A stretch of 64,000 bases of DNA from positions 12,490,743 through 12,554,742 of the forward strand of contig NC_134510.1 in assembly GCF_027942865.1 (NCBI RefSeq). Reading direction: 5' to 3'. The notes under the pieces are model-generated. The model worked only from the letters and a program-made list of their open reading frames with translations. It was not told the DNA's origin and did not search any database. This document shows positions 47,842-57,498 of this stretch, one piece after another; position 1 is the first letter of the stretch; each line of letters opens with the position of its first letter. The translations under genes were made by a program, and so were the position numbers. The stretch comes from Odontesthes bonariensis (taxonomy: Eukaryota; Chordata; Actinopteri; Atheriniformes; Atherinopsidae).

Positions 47842-48079
47842 AGCTTTGTCTTTTATCAGCTGCCTGCCACCAAGTGATGATTGTTTTGATACTCTCACCC
47901 ATCTTCAGCCTAAATGTCAATAGCCCCCTTCAAATAGCCTAACATGAGGCCAGGTTGCTTTGGTCAAAAGCCCTTTCCCGTTTACTATGGTGTTAAGTGC
48001 AAACAGGGGCGGCTTTAGGAAATCTGAGGCCCTGGGCAAAGAACCATTTTGAGGCCCCCCTTAACTCAAACACATAGAG

Positions 48080-48303
48080 CAGGGATGTCCAAAGTCGGTC
48101 CTCGAGGGCCGCAGTCCTGCAGGTTTTAGATGTTGCCCTGCTTCAACACACCTGATTCAGATCAAGACATCATTAACAGGCTTGTGTAGAACTCAACAAT
48201 CTGTTGAAGAGCTCCATTTAATCTGAATCAGGTGTGTTGAAACAGGGCAACATCTAAAACCTGCAGGACAGCGGCCCTCGAGGACCGACTTTGGACATCC
48301 CTG
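48080..48303. mobile_element. Foldback hAT-type MITE nested in the hAT element
   Basis: The 224-bp element has long, nearly symmetric inverted arms (CAGGGATGTCCAAAGTCGG and its complement at the other end) and a perfect 8-bp duplication ACATAGAG (48072-48079, 48304-48311). I recognise the sequence as a family widespread in percomorph fish. It has no coding capacity. Confidence 0.92.
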
Positions 48304-48600
48304 ACATAGAGTAATGTATTGATGCACATATTTTAATGAACATGTGGAAATCATTGAAAAAATAATATACACTGAGAAACAAATACTGAAATGTATATCC
48401 TTGTTAAAAGGCATATAAACACAGCAGGTAAGTATTAACTAATTTACAACCTCTCTTTTACAGGATTTTGAGCCAAAATAGGTGATTCTTTGCCTCCAAG
48501 TATACTTTTCTAGGAAATAAATTGGCAGCACAACTGGCTCAATGCTGAAATTAAACAATTGGACCCAATAAAGATCACGGTCGGACTATCTGGATATAAG

Positions 48601-48601
<1 letters not shown>

Positions 48602-48645
<44 letters not shown>

Positions 48646-48701
48646 TGAGTGAGTGAGTGTGAGAGAGTGAGAGAGTGAGTGAGTCTGCCTGCCTGCCTGC
48701 C
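48602..48701. repeat. Compound microsatellite (TG)n, (GAGT)n, (CTGC)n
   Basis: About 20 TG repeats pass into GAGT and GAGA runs and then four CTGC units. It lies inside the hAT insert and accounts for the histidine/threonine-rich open frame on the other strand. Confidence 0.95.
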
Positions 48702-50361
48702 AGTCTCATGGATGGTGGTGGTGGCTAAAGTGGATGAGACCTGCACAAAAAGACAAGGGGAGAAAAAAAAAGCAGGGGGTACATGCTGTATCACAGGAAA
48801 GGGAACACAAGGCCTGCCATGAAATGCTCCCCATCTGCACAATTTTATTTCTTTGACCTCAGCATTAGGTACTTTTAACTGCATGAAGTTGGTGCCAATA
48901 TATGTATGAGTTTGATAGGTCTGATAACAGATATGTTAGTGGTGGATGAGGGATTGGTTTATTGTATTTTATCTTATAAAGCACCAAGAAAAATATTTAA
49001 TTTCTTAAAAACAAGTGTAGCTATTGAATATGAGAATATGTCCTTTAATGGTGAGAAACACACAGATGCTATGACTTGTCTATCAGGCATAGATCAAATT
49101 ACACTTTCATATAGTGATATTCAGGATATTGTTTGGACCTACATAGCCTACAGGTTAACACAAATAAAAGCACTTACTTTTGAACCTTGCAACAAAAGCT
49201 GGAATCATATTCAGTCTTGTGAAACCCCAAGTCAAATATATTCACCTTGTTTTGAAAAAATCAAGTCCATTCATTTTGTACGTATGGCTGGGGTATATAT
49301 TTTCACAGAACAGAAAAGTGTTGTTTTGCGTTCGCTATAACGCGGTTTTGTGTTGAGAAGAACATCGGTACACTCTTTAGACTTCCTCTGTACATGGGAT
49401 GGCTGCTTAACCCACTACGCCACCGACCGCCCCCTCTTTAGACTTTTAAAGACTGAAAGCAACAGATGTTCTTCTCTTCCATCTCCTTCATAAATAATTA
49501 AATCGTAGAATAGTATGTTCCATAGCGTTTGTTTAGGCGAAATGCTTCACTTTCTGAACAAACGAGTGGGGCGCGCTCGCTCCCGCGAGGGGGTGCACAA
49601 CACCGGGGGCAACACCGGCACAACACCGGGGCTTTCACTTCTGCTCATCATCACATTCGTAAGCTGAAACGGTTTCAGTTTCACTCACCGATTCTGTGGC
49701 CGTGTCACTGTCATGATCCGTGTCTTGATTGACTGCTTCTTCTGCCTCATCAAGGTGGTCGTTGGGAGAGGAGTTACACGCGAATCGTGCTTAGCCTACT
49801 TATATTGCTTTTATTATTCTCCTAGCAATGTGATGCTCATGTCGACCAGAAATGTGTATATTGACTATTATTGACTAATATTAATAATTTATTTATTTTA
49901 TTTATTTATTAAAATAATAAATGCAGGGAAACAGGAATACCGTGACGTGACGACGAGGAGGCCCCTGATTGGACGAGGCCCCGGGCAATTGCCCGACCTT
50001 GCCCAATGGACTAACCGCCTATGAGTGCAAACCAAGACCTTATAATCAACAATGTGCTTTTGCTAATGATTCTGTCCTGCCCAAAGCACTGTAGAAGGTT
50101 GTGACAACACAGCTTGTTGAGCAGTGGTCAGAAGATTCTCATGCAACAAGTGTCTTGGCTGTTGTTTAACAGGGCTCCTGAGGCAAACAAAAAGTAGGCA
50201 TAGCATTTGGAAGCAAGAACTCTTCGGAGGTAAAGCGGCCACAATAATCTTTAAACAAGATGATGCAGTGGCAGAATAGCAATACGACATGGTATTGCTA
50301 AGCAAGGAGTAAACTTGGGTTGCCTTGCCAGTGAAAATGGTTCTCTAGGAGAAGTCTGCAA

Positions 50362-50444
50362 TGTCAGAAGTGGGATTTGAACCCACGCCTCCAGGGGAGA
50401 CTGCGACCTTAACGCAGCGCCTTAGACCGCTCGGCCATCCTGAC
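50362..50444 (-). tRNA. tRNA-Leu(AAG), unit 54, beyond the insertion
   Basis: AAG, consensus body. The hAT insert separates it from its unit's Asp gene but leaves both genes whole. Confidence 0.96.
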
Positions 50445-50694
50445 TACTAAAAGGAATATTTGACGACACTGTCGGCGGGCCCAGGCATCATTCCAGCGAA
50501 TATGTGGGTCTGCGTTGTGTTCGTGTTGAAGGGGAATATTGACGAGGCATGCAGCTTCATGGAAGACTCTCCTTCTGAGTGATGGGACTGTGATAGCAAT
50601 TTTCCTGCACCTTGAAAGGGGAAACCAAAATCTTATTTCACTCCTTGGCGATAGTTGTCTTTTCGTCTGACGACTGTGTCAGTCACACAGAAAT

Positions 50695-50766
50695 TCCTCG
50701 TTAGTATAATGGACAGTATCTCCGCCTGTCACGCGGAAGATTGGGGTTCGATTCCCCGACGGGGAG
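50695..50766 (+). tRNA. tRNA-Asp(GTC), unit 55, C49T
   Basis: C49T wobble as in unit 53. Confidence 0.95.
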
Positions 50767-51259
50767 AGCTTGGTCTTTTATCAGCTGCCTGCCACCAAGT
50801 GATGATTGCTTTGATACTCTCACCCATCTTCGGCCTAAATGTCAATAGCCCCCTTCAAATAGCCTAACATGATGCCAGGTTTCTTCGGTCAAAAGCCCTT
50901 TCCCGTTTACTATGGTGTTAAGTGCAAACCAAGACCTTATAATCAACAATGTGCCTTTTGCTAATGATTCTGTCCTGCCCAAAGCACTGTAGAAGGTTGT
51001 GACAACACAGCTTGTTGAGCAGTGGTCAGAAGATTCTCATGCAACAAGTGTCTTGGCTGTTGTTTAACAGGGCTCCTGAGGCAAACAAATAGTAGGCATA
51101 GCATTTGGAAGCAAGAACTCTTCGGAGGTAAAGCGGCCACAATAATCTTTAAACAAGATGATGCAGTGGCAGAATAGCAATACGACATGGTATTGCTAAG
51201 CAAGGAGTAAACTTGGGTTGCCTTGCCAGTGAAAATGTTTCTCTAGGAGAAGTCTGCAA

Positions 51260-51342
51260 TGTCAGAAGTGGGATTTGAACCCACGCCTCCAGGGGAGACT
51301 GCGACCTGAACACAGCGCCTTAGACCGCTCGGCCATCCTGAC
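51260..51342 (-). tRNA. tRNA-Leu(CAG), unit 55, C30T
   Basis: CAG, with a private change making a T30.G40 wobble in the anticodon stem. Confidence 0.94.
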
Positions 51343-51592
51343 TGCTAAAAGGAATATTGGACGACACTGTCGGCGGGCCCAGGCATCATTCCAGCGAATA
51401 TGTGGGTCTGCGTTGTGTTCGTGTTGAAGGGGAATATTGACGAGGCATGCAGCTTCATGGAAGACTCTCCTTCTGAGTAATGGGACTGTGATAGCAATTT
51501 TCCTGCACCTTGAAACGGGACACCAAAATCTTATTTCACTCCTTGGCGATAGTTGTCTTTTCGTCTGACGACTGTGTCAGTCACACAGAAAT

Positions 51593-51664
51593 TCCTCGTT
51601 AGTATAATGGACAGTATCTCCGCCTGTCACGCGGAAGATCGGGGTTCGATTCCCCGATGGGGAG
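51593..51664 (+). tRNA. tRNA-Asp(GTC), unit 56, C67T
   Basis: Last Asp gene. C67T makes a G6.T67 wobble. Confidence 0.94.
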
Positions 51665-52157
51665 AGCTTGTTCTTTTATCAGCTGCCTGCCACCAAGTGA
51701 TGATTGTTTTGATACTCTCACCCATCTTCGGCCTAAATGTCAATAGCCCCCTTCAAATAGCCTAACATGAGGCCAGGTTGCTTTGGTCAAAAGCCCTTTC
51801 CCGTTTACTATGGTGTTAAGTGCAAACCAAGACCTTATAATCAACAATGTTCCTTTTGCTAATGATTCTGTCCTGCCCAAAGCACTGTAGAAGGTTGTGA
51901 CAACACAGCTTGTTGAGCTGTGGTCAGAAGATTCTCATGCAACAAGTGTCTTGGCTGTTGTTTAACAGGGCTCCTGAGGCAAACAAATAGTAGGCATAGC
52001 ATTTGGAAGCAAGAACTCTTCGGAGGTAAAGCGGCCACAATAATCTTTAAACAAGATGATGCAGTGGCAGAATAGCAATACGACATGGTATTGCTAAGCA
52101 AGGAGTAAACTTGGGTTGCCTTGCCAGTGAAAATAGTTCTCTAGGAGAAGTCTGCAA

Positions 52158-52240
52158 TGTCAGAAGTGGGATTTGAACCCACGCCTCCAGGGGAGACTGC
52201 TACCTGAACGCAGCGCCTTAGACCGCTCGGCCATCCTGAC
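52158..52240 (-). tRNA. tRNA-Leu(CAG), unit 56, C39A
   Basis: Last Leu gene, about 50 bp from the array end. A private C39A breaks the G31-C39 pair. Confidence 0.88.
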
Positions 52241-52292
52241 TACTAAAAGGAATATTTGACGACACTGTCCGCGGGCCCAGAAATCATTCCAG

Positions 52293-53329
52293 TGGGGTGC
52301 CATGACCTAAACGTGTGGAAAGTTATAAATCATATCTGTCCATTTAGCCTTCTTACACTTGCTCTGACTTCAACTGCTACTGTGTCAATGCTAAATGATG
52401 AAAAGGAGTTCTAACTCAAAGGTCACAACAATAAGGATCAAAGGAAATGTGTGTCCCTGCATAGGTCCCTCACTGTTTCAGGAGAAACTGAGTCCTTTCA
52501 GGCACTAGAACTCAACGAAGAAAAGACTTGAGCCTGAAAAGTTGTCCACAAGACAAAATGTATAAAATATGAAGTATACTATTAATTTAAGATGGCTCTG
52601 TCAGAAGTCAGCCATGGTGCCTGAGAACTTTAAGCAATGGACCTGTATTTAATTTGGCCAAAGGTCATTTCTATCCGTGCCCTTGTTTTAGCATGTGCAT
52701 GTGCATGCCCTTGTTCCTGGATAAGGATATGGTGTGAGGACGTACGGCCAGCATGCATAGCCTCTGTCCCCAAGCAGGACACCATTGAACTCTCCTGCAG
52801 AATAAGAGAAATGTTGGATGGATATACATGTGTTAAGACTTGGCAATTTGATGCAATATGTGCCTTATATGGCTATCTATAATAAAGTATGACGAGCACT
52901 TTAAATTCCTTAAGATGACCTCTACACCTGACCTCTCATTACATTACCAAAATTCTGCCTATGCTACACCTTACTTCAAAAGTACACTCCTTCAGGTAAG
53001 TAAAATTCTTGCACCTTGTGCAAACCTCTGTGCCAGTGAGGATGCTCGGAAGATCCTAGAATCATGAACTGATCCCGGCCATTTAGCCTCAATGTTGGAA
53101 ATGAAATGACCTCCATCACAGATCATCTGTATGCTCGGAGGATAGGAGTCAATGATGAGGTTTCACAGGGCATAAATGTAACATTGCTCAGCATTACTCA
53201 AAGGGGTTGATGTGGTGTTTTTCAAAATGAGAAATCCAGTTCAGAGTCTATGGACAATTGTCCCCAAGTGTACCTGTACATTTAGCATTTGGAAAAATGT
53301 TCGGTGTACATAGTCAGCCTCCACGGGTC
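52293..53329. other. Unique flank right of the array, nothing recognised
   Basis: The unit sequence stops abruptly at attccag (52286-52292). The stretch after it has short open frames of up to 81 codons with no family resemblance, and no tRNA or clear repeat. I cannot support a gene here. Confidence 0.5.
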
Positions 53330-53562
53330 CAGCAGGGGCCTGGACAATGTGACAATGTTTAAATCCAGACTGAAAGTTCTATTTAGATGTGCATATGACA
53401 CCTGAAAGTATTTTGTCTGCACTCTTCACTTTTAAATTAATTAATTAATGATTTTTTTGTTTTTTGGAATGATTTTATTGCCGCCTTGTGATTTTATGTA
53501 GCTGTAAAGCACTTTGAATTGCCTTGTGTACGAATTATGCTCTACAAATTGCCTTGCCTTGG
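53330..53562 (+). mobile_element. LINE 3' end fragment (L2-like)
   Basis: The first part reads as a short peptide of the kind found at LINE ORF C termini (NVTMFKSRLK, then LFR and AYDT, stop). It is followed by a 3' UTR with the phrase tgtaaagcactttgaattg and a gccttgcctt tail, familiar from fish LINEs. 5'-truncated; the clade is a guess and the left boundary approximate. Confidence 0.5.
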
Positions 53563-53689
53563 ATGCGTACATGGGTACAGTGTAGTGCACCGATAACATT
53601 GGGGATGCCTGAGGGAGATGACGAACTTAATGCAAATACTTAATTCAGTAGGTTGTTTTACATTATCGGCTACTGTAAATGTGGAGCAG
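53563..53689. other. Short interval between LINE tails
   Basis: No recognisable feature. Confidence 0.4.
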
Positions 53690-53931
53690 CAGCCTGAAAG
53701 GACAGAGGTCTACCCTCCGACATTCGCAATACTGACACTCTCCCTCTGTTCAAGTCTTAACTCAAAACCCATCCGTTTAACTTTGCTTACCTCCATTTAT
53801 TGCTCCGTTCTGTGTATTTTTAATATGGTAAGATTTTTTAATTCCTGCGTTTTATCTAATATCTTGTTTGTACAGTGTCCTTGACTGTTTTGAAAGGAGC
53901 TTTCAATAATTTGTATCATTAACATTATTAC
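53690..53931 (+). mobile_element. Second LINE 3' end fragment
   Basis: A different tail: a short C-terminal-like stretch, then gtacagtgtccttgactg and tgaaaggagctttcaataat, ending in an ATTATT-like run. This matches the form of common fish LINE 3' ends. 5'-truncated, boundaries approximate. Confidence 0.45.
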
Positions 53932-54179
53932 CTGTCCCCCATTTTTCTGAGTCTGGTCCTACGTGGGTGTAGATCGGATGTTTGTTAGGTATTGATTAGT
54001 TTTAATGAATACCATGTTCTCTGTCATTTAATTTCATGTTCAATACGTGTGTATAGTTGCGTTTCTTTAGTTGCACTGGCACCGACTGATTGATTTTTCG
54101 AGACAGTGAAAGTGGTGATATGATAACCACAGTCGGACATTTTTTGAGTTGCAGCTAAGCTAAGCTTCAACTTTAGCCT

Positions 54180-54420
54180 GCCCGGGACCAGGCTAGTTCA
54201 GCAGCATAAATTACCATGGTTACTCAGCGGGCGTTCAAATAAGCCACCTTTATGGAACGGAACTCTCGCTACATTTAGCCAGAAGTAGCGAAATAAGCCA
54301 GGCTTTCCGCTAAGCCAGCTTCTAGGAATACCCCCCAGGTGGGTAAAGGATCTCTGGAAAATGGCAACAACCCACTTCAATTGCAATTTAATGAGAAACA
54401 AGATGGTATGGTTCAATTCA
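54180..54420. repeat. Possible dispersed-repeat fragment
   Basis: Read on the - strand it has a cctggggggtattc motif followed by paired ggctta phrases (tggcttagcgg, tggcttatttcg, tggcttatttga). These resemble the ends of a common fish DNA-transposon family, perhaps Harbinger-like. No clear termini or duplication found. Confidence 0.28.
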
Positions 54421-54623
54421 ATCTGTGCTCAGTCATAACATGTGGTTGAAAGAAAAAGGATATGAATTAGGATGAATAAAGAAATAAAATGAACCTATGT
54501 TTTTAATATCTGTATGGAAACATGTTATGGTATCATGTGATGTTAGAAACAGCTTTGATGTCATACTGTTGGTACCACATGAGGGGTTTCTAATTCAATT
54601 TGAACCGGAAAAAAAACAAAAAC

Positions 54624-55286
54624 TTAAAGGATAAGACCGGTTTTTTGACATTGGGCCCTTGATTTCACATTATAACATGATGTTCTACTCACCCCTGCTT
54701 GTTGTTGAACATTTGGAGCTGTTCCGAAGATATTCGAGAGGCGTCTGGCTGCTCTCTTGAGATATTCGGCCATGAAACGGTTTCCTATGGGCAAGCTTAT
54801 ACAGGCACAAACTATGCTGTTTATAATTTATTAATTACTGTACATTAGCACTGATAACGTGGAGGTGCGTCGCTTACTTCAAAAAATCCGGGTTACTGTA
54901 ATTTTGATTTTTTGTCGTAAAGTGGGTGTTACTGACGTCATCGTCGTGCTACTACCACAGACAGCCCACAGACCTGCTGCCTATTTATTCATTCGGCTAA
55001 AATTCAAAATTAGTAACCCGGATTTTTTTTAAGTAAGCGACGCACCTCCACGTTATCAGTGCTAGTGTACAGTAATTAATAAATTATAAACAGCACAGTT
55101 TGTGCCTGTATAAACTTGCCCATAGGAAACCGTTTCATGGCCGAATATCTCAAGAGAGCAGCCAGACGCCTCGCGAATATCTTCGGAACAGCTCCAAATG
55201 ACCAACAACAAGCAGGGGTGAGTAGAACATCATGTTATAATGTGAAATCAAGGGCCCAATGTAAAAAAAACGGTCTTATCCTTTAA
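54624..55286. mobile_element. Long foldback MITE flanked by TTAA
   Basis: Two inverted arms of about 290 bp (54624-54914 and about 54999-55286) are separated by roughly 85 bp. Outer ends read ttaaaggataagaccg on both strands. TTAA at each end fits a TTAA-target superfamily such as Kolobok or piggyBac. Arms differ by only a few substitutions (for example gcgaatatc against the complement of gatattcgag). No coding region, so a non-autonomous element able to form a large hairpin. Confidence 0.85.
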
Positions 55287-57037
55287 TGCTGATCCTGAAC
55301 TGTCTGTGGACGGCTCAGCATCCCGAAACACAGCCACTGGTAAGAATTAAACAACATTATTACTAACTAACAAGTGAGAATTAAGCAGATTCTGCTGAAA
55401 TTTTAGTCTGTCAGACTGGCCCTGATTTCCGGGTATCATGTTTATTTATAATCTCATAGGTTGGACTCACATTCGACCGAGTATGATTGGACATGAGTAG
55501 GTTCAACATGCTTCGTCATATTTTCTGGATCAGCCCAAAACAATGTGTGTGTGTGAATCTGCCCTTGCTTTCCCAGGCTTTCCTAATTGTTTTGTCTTTC
55601 TACTCCTGGATCACTTTAGGTCATAATGGAAAAGTACTGAGACTTATTTCATTCATAATGTCAAAGAACAAAGCCAATTTTAACAGTTCTCTAAATGATT
55701 TGAATTTTTTCCACAACAGAATAAGTTGATAATACAGAATTTCTCATGAATGCTGGACAGCAACTTGAGAATTCTCGTATTGTCCTAAAAACAAGGGTTA
55801 TCCCAACTGGCCAGTTGTTTTGTTTTGGTTTATGTTTATTTTATGATTTCTTTGATTTCATTTTTCTTTTCTTTTGTTTTTGTTTTGGTTTGGGGTCCAT
55901 ATAAAAAAATAAATAAATAAATGATGAATTGGGCATTAGGATTGAACCTTTCAAAGAGACATGCCCTAAGTATAAAAATACAGTGCAAATGACATTTTGC
56001 ACTACTGCGCTGTGGGATTTCTTGTCCTTCTAATATTATTCCACAGATTCAGAACCACTACAGGACGTACAGCTGGAGGACTCATAAGCTTGAGTCCTGG
56101 GAGGCCTTGCCCATCATGCCAAGATGATAGTGGAAAAACCACACAAAATGATCCCAAAAGAAGATTAGTTAGGAAAAAGGGTGGTAAAGACCCTTTATGG
56201 AGGGACGTACTGGTAACCTCTCCTTCCAAGATTAGTTCCGGATCAGAATGCTGAACGGACGTTCAGCCAACAGGAGAACCAAGCACCAAGCAGTGACAGG
56301 ATTGGACCAGAAGAGACCACACGACTCGTCACATGGTCATCAGAAAAAATATATGTATCATTTTTGTTCATTTAAAAGAAATGTTAATCATAATTTCTCA
56401 ACAGGTTCATATACTCATGGTATCATGCCCTGGTTAAATTTGTATTTCTGTTTTCATTTTTAAATCATTTAGCGAATTCCTCTTAAATGTTGTTAATGAA
56501 TCATTTTTAGTATGTCCATTGCCATTGGTGTGACTCAGCTGATCAGAGTGGGACCTTAGACATTGATTAATACTCCTGATATAGAAAGTTTAGCTAAAGC
56601 ATTAGAATTATTTTTACTATTTCCACATGCCTGTGCAATGAAGACTTGCTTGCTGCTGTAATTGCAAAGAAGAACAGCTTACACATAAGCTTTCATAATG
56701 ACACATGAAGTCACTTCAAAATGGAGATGGCAGAAATCTCCTATCTGATTGTGCTACATCTTAAAGGTAAGTGGCGTCTTGCAGCTTGGGGGGACTGCTA
56801 AAAAACTTGCTGCTGCTAAAACAGATGTGACACAATACAGAAGATTACATTCCTACCTCAGTTATTTGACTGAATTGGTTGAAATGATAGAAATCACTTC
56901 AAAAGGAATTGTTAAAATTGGCTTTGTTCTTAGACATTATAAATGAAATAAGTCTCAGTACTTTTCCATCCAGGAATGGGAAGACAAAACATTTGGGAAA
57001 GCCTGGGAAAGCAAGGGCAGATTCACACACACACATT
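55287..57037. other. Intergenic sequence, no supported gene
   Basis: Contains a T-rich tract about 55815-55890 and short open frames, the longest 85 codons at 55997-56254 with a basic, proline- and glycine-containing peptide that I do not recognise. No convincing splice pattern or family match. Confidence 0.45.
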
Positions 57038-57498
57038 GGGCCTCATGCAAGAACCGTTCGTACGCACAGATTTGTTCTTAAACCGTAGGTACGAGTGATT
57101 TAAGAGAATTTGCGCATTCACCAATCTTTTCGTATTTTACGTTTTCTTTCAGGTACGAACAGAATTTATGAGTGATCCAGACCTGTCGTAGGAGATTCGT
57201 AAAATAATCCGCTGTTATTCAAATCAAGTTTGCTTGACTAATGGATTGTATATTTAATTACTTTGAAGCAAACATAAATAAATATTTACATTATACCCAT
57301 AATTATGCTGACATTATTCTGTTTGACTTAAAGGTTAATCTGACTCTGTATATAACACGAACCAGCGACTGACTTGCTACTTTTGGATACCTTAGTGCGT
57401 CAGGCTCTTGGAAGAGACCGTGTAGATATCCTGCGGAGACAGACGAATGGCTGACATCGCAATTAAGACTGCCAAGGACTGCGCTGCTGCAAATATGC

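Larger units (their letters stand above)
48004..50023. mobile_element. hAT-type DNA transposon inserted in array unit 54
   Basis: The insert is bounded by a perfect 8-bp target duplication AGTGCAAA (47996-48003 and 50024-50031); uninterrupted units have this site once. Its ends form short imperfect inverted repeats (CAGGGGCGG left; CATAGGCGG read inward from the right). Eight-bp duplications and CA-starting ends fit the hAT superfamily. At 2,020 bp with no long transposase frame it looks non-autonomous. A - strand stretch at about 49654-49817 is open for some 50 codons, rich in D, E, S and T, and contains a GTGAGT donor-like site, possibly a relic transposase exon. Confidence 0.88.
1..52292. 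repeat. Tandem tRNA-Asp/tRNA-Leu gene array, 56 units of 897-898 bp
   Basis: Unit 1 starts at position 1 and the same sequence restarts every 897-898 bp up to 52292, apart from a 2,028-bp interruption (insert plus duplicated target) in unit 54. Each unit holds a + strand tRNA-Asp(GTC) and a - strand tRNA-Leu. Units differ by scattered substitutions and a few 1-bp indels, for example in the T-run before the Asp gene of units 4, 13 and 40. The array is open at the left edge. It ends on the right inside the Leu/Asp spacer, where sequence after 52292 no longer matches the unit. Tandem tDNA clusters are known in vertebrates, such as the 3.18-kb Xenopus repeat; this exact pairing I do not recognise as described. 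Confidence 0.98.

Noticed and set aside
48510-48884. 124-codon - strand frame with a long HT run
   Set aside because: Created by the TG/GAGT microsatellite.
48906-49340. 144-codon + strand frame in the hAT insert
   Set aside because: No recognisable domain, AT-rich composition, inside a non-autonomous element; I cannot support it as a gene.
1-52292. CRISPR-like or ordinary satellite array
   Set aside because: Unit length, tRNA content and eukaryotic context exclude CRISPR. The functional tRNA genes set it apart from plain satellite.
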